Shown here: piece by piece, positions 11,848 through 23,592 of the stretch
Numbering within the stretch: the first letter of the stretch is position 1
Layout of the letters: every line of letters begins with the position of its first letter
Origin: Cheilinus undulatus
Lineage: Eukaryota; Chordata; Actinopteri; Labriformes; Labridae
Length of the DNA stretch: 64,000 nucleotides
Assembly: GCF_018320785.1 (NCBI RefSeq)
Contig: NC_054870.1
Coordinates: 6,617,933 to 6,681,932 of the forward strand
Reading direction: 5' to 3'
Position numbers and translations under genes: made by a program
Notes under the pieces: generated by a model
Databases searched by the model: none
The model's input: the letters and a program-made list of their open reading frames with translations, nothing else
What the model was told of the DNA's origin: nothing

Positions 11848-13976
11848 TTAACCCCTTAAATGCCAGTTTAAATACTGGTGTTGCAGTTTTAGATCAAAAT
11901 CATATACTGAATATGTTTTTTTTTTCTATTTCATAAAAGGTTAGCATTACTTCGTGCAGGGCACGCTAATCACACACCCAACCATGATCAGCTGACAGCC
12001 AGCTAGTCCTAATTAGTGCCTCCCATCACCCACAGCCAATCACGGCTCTTTCTGTCAACACAGCGGTGTATCTAAACATGACGTATTTCTACTCATCTCT
12101 GCTGCATTCATGCTGATGCACCACACTGCTGCTGGCAAAGCCTAGCCTCCTCCACCCCACCCCCCCCCCCATAGCATAAAGCTTGTTGCACCCTCATATT
12201 GAAATTCATGCTAGAATTGATTAATTGCTTTTGAACTATGTTACTGTACTCAGTGTGCATTGTCATATATGTATCCATCCATTGGGGGGTTTGTTGCTAT
12301 GCAGTCTCTGAAAAGTCAAAGCATGCGTCTCTACTAAACCAGGAAGCATCTTTTGTACGGAGCCTTCTCCGCCAAGTAAAACTAGAGATCCATTTTGCAA
12401 TAAAGTGGTCAAATGTATGATGAGAGTGCTCCTGACTGAAATACAGTGATTGGGGGCTGGAATAACTTTTTAAATTATATTTTTTGATGTGTCCAAAACT
12501 AGGAACAAAATTGATTTTGATGCATGATTTTCAAAAAACTTCACTTTTAGACTGAACAGTTACAGTTGGTAAAAAGAGTTGTGTTAACTTAAAATCCCAA
12601 ACAGCATATTACAACAAATTTTTATTATTTAGTAAAGAGTACTGTAAGCATTTTTCATCATTGTACTCAAATTATTTGACAATCATACCTTAATCTGCAG
12701 TTTTCCCAGAATGCCTTTGGGCATGAGACACTTTTGCACCATGGGTGAAGTTTCCCACTGAAATAGAGAAGTCTCTCCTGTGGGGAAAATCTCAGCATGG
12801 ATGATGATGCTATCACAGCAAAGAAGCATTTTCTGGGTCAAATGATCTTGCTTTAGGTGGCGTGATTGTTCAAGATTAACCCTTTATGACCCACCAGAGA
12901 ACAAGTCTGCCAGTGCACATCTTTTTTGAGTATCTGAATTGGCTATACACCAATACAACCCTTACAACCCAAACTTTAATGAGATGTATCTAATAACTCC
13001 GTAGTAATTGCTCTATTGCTCAAAAGTGCAAAAGAAAAAAAAACACTAGAAAAATGAAAAGGGTTTTTACATATTTTCCTAAATATAGAGATGTCATAGC
13101 TGTATCCCTCAGAATTGTGATTGTAAAAAAGTTGCACAAGATCATTTCAACCCACAGAAAAATAATTTCCAATGTGTTCATAACTCCATTTTTGAAACAC
13201 TCATCTTTATAAACTCTGGCAAAAATGAAAATAAAATAAAATTATGCCTAATTGGAAAAAAGCATCTTTAAAAAAAATAAACTACTTACAGTAGTCAGAT
13301 CAAATCTCTAAGTGTGCCAGGTACTTTCGAGCATACACGTTTGCAGAAGACCATGTTGAAACAATAATAAGTGCAACTCGTGACCTGCAAGAAAACAACA
13401 CAATTATAGCTGAGATTACATTATATTATATTGTTTTAATGTGTGCGCTTTATACTATTTCAGCAAAACAAGGAAGGATCTTTCTAGAAGGAAACAGTAC
13501 TCTGGAACACACTGAATGTGTGATATGTTAGCGTTACTGCTCTGGTTTTATATGCAAAAAGAATTATTGCTCTATCTCATTTGGTTACAATTCTACCCAC
13601 GGTTAAAAATAGATATGCAAATGGGAGTGCCGGCAATCCCTTAGGTTTTAAAGGGTTAATATGTGAACGAAAATGACAATTACAGTGGATGAGAAACATG
13701 TAAATCACTTAGTTTAACTTGAGTAAAATCAACTTAAAAAATATTTCCACTACCTAAAAACTTTGACCTAATCAGTTATAACAAATATTTTGAGTATTTT
13801 CGACCTGTCTGGTGCAACAGTGGAATAAAATATCACAGTTTGTTGATAATCTTTGACGGATCCAGAACTATGCATGAAACAAAAACCCAGCTCGCTGACA
13901 TTTCATTTTTAGAATATAACTTTTTCTCACAAAGAACAGTGACTTCTTGTGATCAAATTGACATTTAAAGGGTTAA
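11848..13976. mobile_element. TTAA-flanked piggyBac-like non-autonomous element (outer)
   Basis: The left end TTAACCCCTTAAATG and right end CATTTAAAGGGTTAA are reverse complements with one mismatch. Both sit on TTAA, with CCC/GGG ends as in piggyBac-type transposons. A second TTAA element (12876-13659) is inserted inside, leaving about 1.35 kb of its own sequence. No transposase frame seen. Confidence 0.6.
12876..13659. mobile_element. TTAA-flanked piggyBac-like non-autonomous element (nested, inner)
   Basis: Left TTAACCCTTTATGACC, right CCCTTAGGTTTTAAAGGGTTAA (ends TAAAGGGTTAA), TTAA at both borders, 784 bp, entirely within the 11848-13976 element. No coding capacity. Confidence 0.6.
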
Positions 13977-14029
13977 AATCCCTAAAATATTCAAATATTT
14001 GGTGGTTTTGATCAGGAATGGAGCAAGAT

Positions 14030-14640
14030 TATTATAGTTAACTAAACTAACTAAATAACTAAAACTAAAATTCAAAAATCCATTTAATTAAATGAAACTA
14101 AATAAAAACTAAGCTTTACCAGAAAAAAAAGAAAACTAACTTAAACTGTAAAGTGTGCTTACAAAACTAACTAAAATAAAATAAAAATGAAGACAAAATA
14201 TCCTTAGTTTTAGTCTTTGACACAAACATACTGACTGGAACCTACACACACGTCTGGGGAGAGTAAAATTGCCTGACCTGATTGGTTAAGACTTCACACA
14301 GTGGTAGTTTTATGTCTGGAGTTGTATTCAAACATCATCATTAAATAAATAAATGATAAGTGAAGAGTGGGCTGTTTGAATATGTTTTTAAAATGTATGA
14401 CATTCACTCAGCCCTGACATCTATCTGTAAAAACTAAAACTAACACTAAAACTAAAAAAACAAAACAAAACAAAAAAAAAACTAAACTTAAACGAAGCAT
14501 TTTTGCAAAATAAAAGGTGAACTAAACTAACAAACCAGTAGTCAAAACTAATAAAAACTAAACTGAAATCGAACAAGTGAAAACGAAATAAAAATAAAAC
14601 GAATGAAAAATCTAAAACTATTATAACCTTTGTCTGGAGT
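14030..14640. repeat. degenerate (AACTAAA)n repeat pair
   Basis: Two blocks of AACTAAA/AAATAAA variants (about 14035-14215 and 14430-14630) enclose about 210 bp of normal complexity. The outer borders read ATTATTATAGTTAACTAAAC and AAACTATTATAACC, which are partly inverted, so this may be one dispersed element. Confidence 0.6.
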
Positions 14641-16131
14641 TGATAAAAAGAATTCATCTAAAAAATGGGAAAATATTTCTATTTTTTATGATTGATTTTT
14701 TTACAGTGCACATTTCTGTCCTGACTGGCTTATTAAGGTAAAATATGTGAATATTACTTTAGGGTTAAAGAGTTCTGATGCTCTAACCTTTTCAAGCTCA
14801 TTTGAACTGAATTCACCCCAATCATCGTTCTGTTAAGAGTATCTGATGGTTTGTAACGACGCACGCCCACCTGCAGAAGAATGAAAATTACATTAAAATG
14901 ATGAATGCATGAGTTACACTGATTTCTTCTTCTCTTAATAAGTTTATCATCATTATGAATATAAAAGAGAGCAGCATCATCAGTGTAAAACCTGCACTGA
15001 GATATGAAGCCGTTTTTACATTTTCAGCAGCAGAAGCAGAACAATAGATCGAATGAACCCTGAAAAGATGAAAACAAGCATTATATTTTGAGTATATTTG
15101 TGTTTTATTAAAGCTCTTTGTTTTCAAATTGAACCCTTTAAGTAGATTAAATTAGCGCAGGCTCATCCTGCAGCTGGAGGCGGATTATTGACCATTGATT
15201 GTTGTTTGTTTGTTAATGATGATGATGTGAAACATGCAGATCAGCAGCTGGAAACTGATACTAGGACTGCTTCATACAGGCACTTAGGTAATGAGGGATG
15301 TATATATTTAGTAGTAATAACGTGTCAGAATGTGGATGTTGATTCTAGCATCGCTGTGACGTAGCCGTGGTTTTGGTTCACCATCAGAACCTCAGATTTA
15401 AGATCCATGTCTGACTATGTGTGTTTTTATCATCAGATAATTTAATCTGGTCGATCGCTGATAATTCGGATGATAAGTGGGGCTCCTGTGTGTAATCCTC
15501 TGATTGTTTGTGTGTTTTTCTGCAGACCAGAGGTCAGATTAAAGGATGTATACCAGCTTTAATCCCACCTTTGTCTTTCTACAATGGATTTAATCACCTT
15601 TATGACTTTTAATGATCCTCTGTTAATCTGCTGATAGAAGCAAAATAAATCAATCAAGCACAACAACATCATGGCATCCAAACACCCCAAACACGCGATC
15701 GCTGCTCTGCCACTCCAGCAGATCCAGCTGTTCTGTTTGAGCCACTTTAAGGCTGCTTCTCCTCTAAACCACGGCCTTGTCTTTCTCTGGGTCTGGAGCG
15801 ATTGAGTAGATTTCCTCGGCCGGCAGCAGGGAAACAGAAAACAAAGATTGCATCCTAATCTTTCAAAATAAATACATTCAACATAAAACAAATAATAATT
15901 TAGAAAAAATACTAAAATGCTAATTTTCCCACTAACAGGCTCACATTGACATTCAAAGGACGTTTTCACATTAGACACAGTTCTTTTGTACTGACCCGAT
16001 CATGTTTCCCCCCCAACTACCCTCTTCTCTCCTCTCAACTACCTGTTCGTGGGTCATGTCAGGCATGAATTTCTATCAACAGCGACCATCGTAACAGATG
16101 AAAAGATGGCAGAGTCTGACCTCTGGCCATG
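14641..16131. other. intergenic: zinc-finger gene 3' flank
   Basis: No gene seen. A minus-strand open frame of 139 codons (15559-15978) has no splice or family support. The 3' UTR of the zinc-finger gene must begin here, but its end cannot be fixed. Confidence 0.4.
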
Positions 16132-17357
16132 TTACAACACAGTAACCATGTTAACCCCCATCTCAGAGAGGTTGCTGCTCTTCTTCTGAGTCTGCTTCAG
16201 GTGAGCTTTGGTCTGCAGGTGAGCTTTCAGGAAGGTGAGTAGGCGGAAGTGTTTCCCACAGTCCTGGCAGCTGTAGGGCGTGGTGCCGCTGTGGATACTG
16301 CGGTGTCTGATGAAGCTGGTGGCCAGGTTGAAGGTTTTGGAGCAGTGAGAGCACTTGTACGGTTTCTCTCCGGTGTGAGTGTATTTGTGATCCCTCAGCA
16401 GCTCCTTCAGGCGGTAACTCTTCCCGCAGACGTCACAGTGAAACGGTTTTTCCCCCGTGTGGACTCTCTGGTGGACTCGGAGCTGAGACTGGTTAGGGAA
16501 CTTTTTACTGCACACGGCACAAGAGACGATGGCGTCTGTGGCCGGCAGCTCATTGGCAGAGAGCTCATTTGGGTGTTTGCTGATGATGTGGTACTTCAGG
16601 CAGCGGTAGCTCTTGCCACAGATGGAGCAGAGCTGCCGCTCCCCGGTGTGGGTCGCCTGATGGCTGCGCAGGTTGGCCGCTTGGGTGAAGCCTTTCCCAC
16701 AGGTGGAGCACTTGTGCGGCCGGACATCCTCGTGCACCAGTTTGTGGCGAGTCAGATGACAAGCATGGTAGAAGCTCCTTCCACAGACATCACAGGTGAA
16801 CTTCTTCTCAAAGTGGGTCATCTTGTGAGTCTTCAGCATGCTGATGGAGGAGTAACCCTTCCCACAGATGTCACAGTGGCAGCTTTTCTCACCCGTGTGC
16901 CGACACTTGATGTGCAGGTTGAGGTGTGGTTTGTGGTTAAACCTCTTGGGGCAGTATTCGCAGGCGTACGGCTGCAGCCTGTGATCTTTGATCTCATGTT
17001 CACGAAGTCTCAGGATGCCGGTGAAAGTCTTCCCACACACCAAGCACATGGGATGAGACTTCCTCTGGTGGTCAGACAGTCGCTCTGCATTTGGAAAAAG
17101 CATCCCACACTGAAAGCACCTAGGGAGAGTTTCTGTCGACTCCTCAGTCTCAGGAGCATTTGTTGTTTTTTTATGCTTGCTTTGTCGAAACTTCCTCCCG
17201 CCTGTTTTAGAGATCCTCCTCTTCACCGCAGAAAATGCAGGCGGTGGTGGTGAGGACGGTCGAGCATATTCATGGTCACCTTGTGAGGGCAGAGAGGAGG
17301 TGGGGTGCTCAGTCTGCAGTGCTGTGACTTCACCTGGAGCTTCAGTTTTAATTTCAT
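16132..17357 (-). CDS. zinc-finger gene, terminal exon with all fingers
   Basis: It begins after acceptor TTCTGCAG at an HEIKTEAPGE stretch and holds all 11 C2H2 fingers. Examples are CDVCGRSFYHACHLTRHKLV and CSTCGKGFTQAANLRSHQAT. It ends at a stop after GVNMVTVL. No frame disruption is seen. The reverse strand of this exon also stays open for 334 codons, which is a shadow. Confidence 0.97.
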
Positions 17358-20300
17358 CTGCAGAATAAGACCAAGGAGGATTTTAGTGTTTAAAGGGTCA
17401 GATCGACACTCTCAGAGGTGATGGCTTTTTCCCTTAATAAATAAAATCATCATTCATCAGTTAGCTTTGTCCAATATCAACATTAGTTTGAAGATCTGAA
17501 ACATTTGAGTGTAACAAATATGCAAAAATAAGAGATCAGGAAGGGGGACATTATCTTTTCACTGCTCTATATTTACACCGACACCACACACTTAAGGATG
17601 ATTTAAACAAAACAAAAAAAAATCCCTTTTGACAAGGCTCCATAAATCTGTAAAGTCTTTTTGGGTCAGCTGTAACTAATATTACAATTGGTTTCTTTTC
17701 TGTTTCAATTTTCTAAAATTTGTGACTTATTGAATAAACATAAGTACGGATTTAGGAGTAACTGCTCAACATCATCAGCAGTGATGGTATTTGTAGAAAA
17801 AATAGAAAAAGCTCTTAATAAATATAAATGTATAAATTAAAAAAACACTAAAAGCATTTCATGGTGGGTTGGTTGTTGTGGGAATGTTTGGATACAATGG
17901 CTAGTAGTGGAGTGATTAGCCCGGACTTAGCTACAGTGGCAGTTTTGTCAGAACTGGACGATGTTTTCTTCATTAAGACAAGGGCAGAAAGCAACACTGA
18001 AAGCTTTTTGTGAGAGAAAAGATGTCTTCGCTCTTCTTCCAGTCTGCTTCGCCATGGGTTTGTGAGCAGTATGAGTGAGGTATGTCAGTGTATCTAATGG
18101 CAGCTACGGCGGCGCTCCCCCATTAACAATCTGAGGAAGCGGTGTTGTTGTCTTGTTGCTCTGATTGGTTCGTAATGAATGTGACAGACAAAACGTTGCT
18201 CCAATTACCTTTCGAGAAATTTTTTTAAAAGTCCTGCCCTTTCCCAGTGGCTTCTATGAGAGCTTTCCCAGATGAATGTGAAATATATTCATGTAGTGGA
18301 GATATGAAACAGTCTATCTTGCATGTCAGGTTAGCTGTTTACTGCTGACAGGGGAGTAAACTTTTGGGATCCTTCAGTTCTCAACCTACAGAAACAAGGG
18401 ACAGCATAATTACATTCTCAAAAAACCTAATCACTCTGCCAAAATACATTTAACCAGGCATCCCAGATAGCTGCAGTCAGCCATATACTAGGTTTTAACC
18501 TAGTCTTGGTCATTGTATTGCTGATTTTCTGGGTTAATCCTTAGATGATACAGGAGAGGCTCAAATAAGCCACTGGCCTCAGCCTATTCCTTTTTCAGTT
18601 ACTCACTGACAGATCTTATATGAAAATTCTTATTTGATGCTCATTTTTATCGACATGTATATAACTGAAATAAAGCATTTATTCATTTAGAACATCAATT
18701 AATGTATTGTTAGGGGTGAACTTTTATTTTAGTATGTTTCCCTTTAATTAATCTTGTATGGGATATCTGCATGTTAGCTCATCCTCTTACAGACCACAGG
18801 AAGAGTAGCTGTGCCAAAGCTAATGAGGATCCAAATAAACAACAAGATAAACAATGAGTGTCAGAATTATCCTCTGAAATATTGTCGTGGTAAATGGCCG
18901 CATAAATACATTTTTCACTCACGGTTAGTTTCTTCATTAGCGTTACTCTGCAGTGAAAGAAGGACGCAATGGGAGTCAACAGGAGCGCTCTAAAAAACAG
19001 AGACAGAGACGAGGTTAGAGCTGATCAAAGAGGACAAAAATCTAAAACAGTCATACTGTTTGACCTTAAGATCTGGATAATATCATTTATCACTGTGTTG
19101 ATTTTAAATGATTAAATAATTCATCAACCTCATGAGGGGCAGGCATGACTGTGTATTAAAATTGGTTCAATATTTAGATCTTCCAGTTCTGATTCCTCAA
19201 CCGCAATATTAGGGATGCACGATTTGGATTTTTGTGGATATCAGATATGCCGATATTTACAGATTAATTTTAGTCCATAACAATATCGATATTTAGATAT
19301 GTTTCATTCTATTCAAAATTCAGTCATTTGAACACAGTTTAAGGTTTGAAGATGAACAACGAAACAAACTTTTTTTTCTTAAAACACATTTTAAAGTTTA
19401 AAGAATGAGGATGAATAAAGAAAACCATCTCAACTTACGTAGGTCTGTTGGTCCAGCCTAAAACTCCACTAATTTATTAGTATATATGGCCAAATTTTAC
19501 AAATGATATACAGTATGCTGATATTCACAGCCAAAATATCGGATGTCAATATCGGCAGAAATTTTGATATCTGCCGATACCAACATTTGCCTTTTTTAGC
19601 TAATCAAAAAAAAAACAAAAAAACAACAACTTTGGACCCACAAACTGTTGCCTTTTACTTGTTTACCTCTTGAAGCTAGCCATTGTGACTTCCCATTGCT
19701 AATTCTTGCCTTTTACATACAGGCCAGTCTAGCCCCCCATTTTCATTCCAGTCCAACCAGTACTTCACTAGATTTATGATCAAAATAGTATATCGTTGTA
19801 GTCTTTAAAAGCTTGTTATTGACAATATGAGGGAGAAAAGCTGTTAAAGAGACACCACTAGCCTTTTAGCTGGTGGCTAATTGGCCCCATTCATTCTTAT
19901 CAGCATGTAGGGATACCAGAGACACAGAGACGATGTATGGGCTGTTGTTAGAATCATGAGTTTTGATGTCAGGTCAGCACTGGTTGATAATGCAGAGGAT
20001 GGATGCACAGACTAAAGTAATGTCACTCATTATCTGAACCATAAATGAAAATGTAAACTGGATATGTGACTGGATGTGGAATAAATCACTGACCCCATAC
20101 ACCAGGATGAACGTCTGATTTGGGGGAGGTGGCTCTGCACCGCTGTCCTCTCCTGAAACACATACCGGATCATAAATTAGCAGTCAGACCCTTATATGTT
20201 TCATTTTTCATCCATCTAGCTCTTAACTGAACTCGTAAATCTGAGTTTTTTTTAGTTCTGTCCTTGGTAAAGGCTCACCTTCTGTGGTCTTCAATGAACC

Positions 20301-21907
20301 TTCAGCATTCTGAACTGGATCTTTCTGGATCTTTGGACCCTTTTCATTCTTTAATGCAAAGAGCTGAAAGGCATTCAGGATTTTCTCCACAGCTTCAACA
20401 CACCAACTATCCACCAGAGACCTGAGCGTCTCCTGAAAGATTGACATAAAACATGAAACTTTATGGTACCCTGAACAGTGCAGAAAATGGATGATAGCCT
20501 TTTTCAGATTTTTGAAGCATGCACAGACCTTTAAGACTTCCTAAGAGTCCATCATTCAGATGTAAATCTCTGCATCTGTGGATTTAGTAGTCCTGTTGAT
20601 CTGTTAAGTTTCAGATCTGCACATTCTAGCACAAACTATTTAAATTCTACATGTTATGTTCAAGGTGTGTCTGATGACTGCCTTCTACAGGCGGTAACTG
20701 TCTCAATTATTTTGATAATTCATTTCAACCATCATTTGTTGAAAACCAAACATTAAATTTACTAAATTAGCTGCCTTACCCATTTGAACACAGAACTTTC
20801 ATGCCTTAGGAGAGATCAGCCAATCAGAGACGTCTCTGTGACACTCTAGGATTGTGGGTAATGTATTGTTCTTAACCACAAAAGCGAATAAACAATGTGA
20901 ACGCAGCATGCAAGTTGTTATAGCCAGTAATTGAAGTGTGCTTGTCACTGACTCTCACTGAAGGTGGCAGACATCTTCTTCAGCGTTCAGAGAGAAAGAG
21001 GCTCAATAAAATAGTCAACTTTTTCCAAAAAGAAAATTCACAGGAAGGAATCGACAAGGGAATCAATAAAGGCATGAATCGATTAGAAGAATCGACTGTG
21101 AAAACAGCTTGTCTGCAAAATCTGCTAGTAAAAAAAAAAAAAAAGCACAAATATTAAATGTCTGTCTTTTATTTTTGTTGTAGGATTAAACAGGATTTAT
21201 AAATACCACATTTTACAAAAAAAATAAATAAATAAAAAATACAACTCATCCGTTTAATAAATCAAATGAAATAACCATTCCCCATTTAAACATGTCAAAC
21301 AGATTATGTCATCAACAAGCAGATTAGTGTTGATGGTTTTGACTATAAAACTGTACCGTACACTATTATTTCTCAGCTTTCAGCCTGAAAGACTTTAAAT
21401 CACACCAAGTTTACCACATATACAATACGGTCTTTAACTTTATCTGATATAAAATAGACCAGGATATGCTTCAAATCGGCATATTTCCCAGCCCTGTAGC
21501 CTTGGATCTGTTCTTAAAGATTTCTACACTCCATAATATTAAAAAGAGAGCTGTTGTCTCCCTCTCTCGACCCTTAAATGTTTTCATTTCGAATTAAGTT
21601 CTGATTTAAATCCATCTGAAGGGCTTAAAATGAGGGAAGATAAGGAAAATCTCGCTGTAATATGATGAATTTGTTTTGGTAATTAAGTTAACAGGACCTA
21701 ACATTAAAACATTTGTGTTGACGTCAAACCGGAAGCTTTATGAACGTAAAGCAGCTAGCTACAGTTAGCTCTGTAACTTACCATTTCCGGATTTTGTTTC
21801 TTTAAAGTAACTTTCTCCGCCGTGTTAAATATTCCCGTTACCACCGCCTTGGCCAAATCATTCACGATAACCGTCAGTTCGGCTTTAAGAGTGTTTAAAT
21901 CCACCAT
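16132..21907 (-). CDS. C2H2 zinc-finger protein with 11 fingers, complete (five exons)
   Basis: Probably a nuclear DNA-binding transcription factor. Five exons (21907-21782, 20432-20279, 20152-20094, 18989-18923, 17357-16132) give 1632 nt, 543 residues plus stop, with phases agreeing at every junction. The first two exons encode a mainly hydrophobic/acidic helical N-terminus (MVDLNTLKAELTVIVNDLAK...) with no domain I recognise: not KRAB, BTB or SCAN. Exons 3-4 encode a linker. Exon 5 has a Pro-rich stretch, a basic patch near residues 180-200, and 11 C2H2 fingers from about residue 215 to 522, with TGEK/TGER linkers after fingers 3, 6, 8 and 9. Finger 7 is followed by a longer linker with no TGEK. 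The orthologue is not recognised. Target sites, expression and partners are unknown. Confidence 0.85.
17855..18480 (+). mobile_element. helicase-related transposon fragment
   Basis: At about 17970-18063 one frame reads GQKATLKAFCERKDVFALLP and then stops soon after. This resembles the N-terminal part of RecQ-like helicases spread in fish genomes (QKxALKAFxxxKDVFALLPTGxGKS), with the GKS loop lost. It lies in intron 4 of the zinc-finger gene on the opposite strand. Confidence 0.45.
18923..18989 (-). CDS. zinc-finger gene, coding exon 4
   Basis: A 67-nt exon (acceptor TTTTTTAG, donor AACC|GTGAGTG) reading SAPVDSHCVLLSLQSNANEE. It is the only open frame that joins exon 3 (phase 0) to exon 5 (phase 1). 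Confidence 0.6.
19209..19600. mobile_element. inverted-repeat element (TAGGGATGCACGAT type)
   Basis: Starts TTAGGGATGCACGATTTGG. GATATCAGATATGCCGATAT at the left is mirrored by AATATCGGCAGAAATTTTGA and GATATCTGCCGATACC at the right. A common style of short fish DNA element, within the zinc-finger gene intron. Confidence 0.5.
20094..20152 (-). CDS. zinc-finger gene, coding exon 3
   Basis: A 59-nt exon (acceptor TTTCAG) reading GEDSGAEPPPPNQTFILVYG. The donor could be TATGGG|GTCAGT (used here) or CTG|GTGTAT nine bases earlier. Both keep frame, so the last three residues are uncertain. Confidence 0.6.
20279..20432 (-). CDS. zinc-finger gene, coding exon 2
   Basis: It lies between acceptor TTTCAG and donor AGAAG|GTGAGC and reads ETLRSLVDSWCVEAVEKILN and on to QNAEGSLKTTE. 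It continues the helical N-terminal region and leaves phase 1. Confidence 0.75.
21782..21907 (-). CDS. zinc-finger gene, coding exon 1
   Basis: 42 codons from ATG (A at -3, G at +4) to donor GAAATG|GTAAGT. They read MVDLNTLKAELTVIVNDLAK, then AVVTGIFNTAEKVTLKKQNP, then EM, a likely helical segment. This exon is shorter than the usual ORF cut-off. It is supported by the perfect donor and by frame agreement with exon 2. Confidence 0.75.
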
Positions 21908-22239
21908 GTTGAGCAGTGAACTGTCGCTTAGCCTAGCAAGGAAACGGCTAGCCTAGTCAGTGAGGACAAAGGAAGTGACGTAGTTGTCGTGTCCATCAGC
22001 TTATGTCCGCTTCTGATGGCGTTTCGACTGCCCTGCCAGATCTCCGGCAACATTTACCCATCCTAAACCACACTACATGATCAAAGGCAATAAGGTTAAG
22101 ATAAAATAAAAGACGTTGGCCTTAAAGTGATTGACTTTGACTGTCTTAACAGTACTTTAAAAATAAAGTGGCATAAAACTTAGACTTTGACACGCTCCCT
22201 AGACTTTGATGTACTCTAGGCGACCACTGCATTCCGTTT

Positions 22240-22680
22240 GAGGGGACACCAAGGTTGAATCCCTGGCCTCAATAATCACCACATCGTTTCATATGATCTC
22301 ATCTGGGCTGATGGAAGAGAGTTCTTTAAATATCCAATTCCATCAAAAATTAGAGAAATTCCTTACAAAATAATGAATAATATCTACTCAAATGAATTCT
22401 TAAGGTTATGATTTGGCATCGAAAGCAATGAATGTGTGTTTTTCAAATGAGACAACAGAGCATCTCTTTATGTCACACTCTCACCCAGTTAACAAGTCAG
22501 AGAAAGGTTACATAGCAAAGCCAATACAAGGATTCATTTAGATTATTATGGTATTATTGTTCATGTCTCATTATGGCAAAGTTTTTCATACAAAAGGCTA
22601 AGTTCTTAAAAGTCCACCCATCTTTCCCAGCTTCTGTAATGAAATTCAACTATATATCAAGTCCCTTAAACCAGTGGTTC
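22240..22680 (+). pseudogene. L1-like ORF2 C-terminal relic
   Basis: One frame reads WADGREFFKYPIPSKIREIP, then YKIMNNIYSNEFLR, stop, then FGIESNECVFF. This resembles the cysteine-rich C-terminus of fish L1-type ORF2 (PYKIxxxIYPSxxFLxxRF...CxFC). Stops and loss of the cysteines show decay. Confidence 0.5.
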
Positions 22681-22744
22681 TCAGTGTTGGTGTTAGGACC
22701 CCCATGGGGGTTGGGAGACACTGAGAGAGGGTGTCCAGATGCCC

Positions 22745-23310
22745 TAAAAAAGATTATTTTTTAAATTACACTGTTGCCACCAATTCTACGCCAATTCTGT
22801 CAAATTGTAACCCATTTTTATCACTTTTTCCCATCAGGTTTGCTAATTTTAACACATTTTTGTCACATAAAACCAATTTTTGTCCATTTTAAACCCCTTC
22901 CAACACTTTCTTCTGCCTGTTTTTTCCACTTCTAAACCAATTCCTGCCACTTCACATCAACATTGCCTCTGTTGAACCATTATTGCCATTATTAACCACT
23001 TTTTTTTTTTTTTACATTTTACACCCATTTTGCCCATTTTAACCACATTTTAATTTTTGATAGCTTATTTTTGCCAGTTTAACCCATTTCTGCCAATTTT
23101 TCTGTCCCAGTTAACCTTTTTTTGCCAGTTTATGTCAATTTTTCATCCCATTTGACCAAATTTCCACCCATTTTTGCCAATTTGAAGCCATTTCAACCAA
23201 TTTTTAATCCCATTTTACCACTATCTATGCCTTTTTGCAACTTAAGCCAATTGTTGCCACTTTTTGCTTGTTTTTGGCCTCTTTTCTAATTTTGGGACAA
23301 CTTTGCTCTA
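22745..23310. repeat. degenerate CCATTTTTGCCA-type simple sequence
   Basis: Irregular tandem variants of AACCCATTTTTGCCAATTTT over more than 500 bp. A similar tract occurs at 51800-52060. Confidence 0.7.
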
Positions 23311-23329
23311 ACCAAACCCCCATCAGCTG

Positions 23330-23592
23330 GCCTCCTTACCTCCTAAATGTTTAAAGACTGTTGTTAAAAGAAGAGGAGGTGCTACCCAATGGTAAACATG
23401 GCCCTGTCCCTACTTTTTTGAGGTGTGATGCTGCCATCAGATTCAAAATGAGCTAATATTTTTCATGAAATGGTCAAATGTCTTAGTTCCAAAATCTGCT
23501 ATGCTGTTGTCATTGACTTCTTTTTTTCTTTCTTTTTTTTTTTTCTTTGACATTTTACACAGCGACCCAACTATTTTGGAATTCGGGGTTGA
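23330..23592 (+). mobile_element. Tc1-like element, 3' end fragment
   Basis: Carries GACTGTTGTTAAAAGAAGAG followed by GGTGCTACCCAATGGTAAAC, the end of a fish Tc1-like transposase, then a terminal region ending ATTTTACACAGCGACCCAAC. The terminal region is shared, inverted, with the left end of the 41855-43250 copy. Confidence 0.55.

Noticed and set aside
15559..15978. 139-codon minus-strand frame as a gene
   Set aside because: Cys/aromatic-rich translation without domains, start context or splice partners; likely chance.
16249..17253. 334-codon open frame on the plus strand
   Set aside because: Exactly antisense to the zinc-finger exon; its openness follows from the regular codon pattern of the fingers. 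No family match or splice context.
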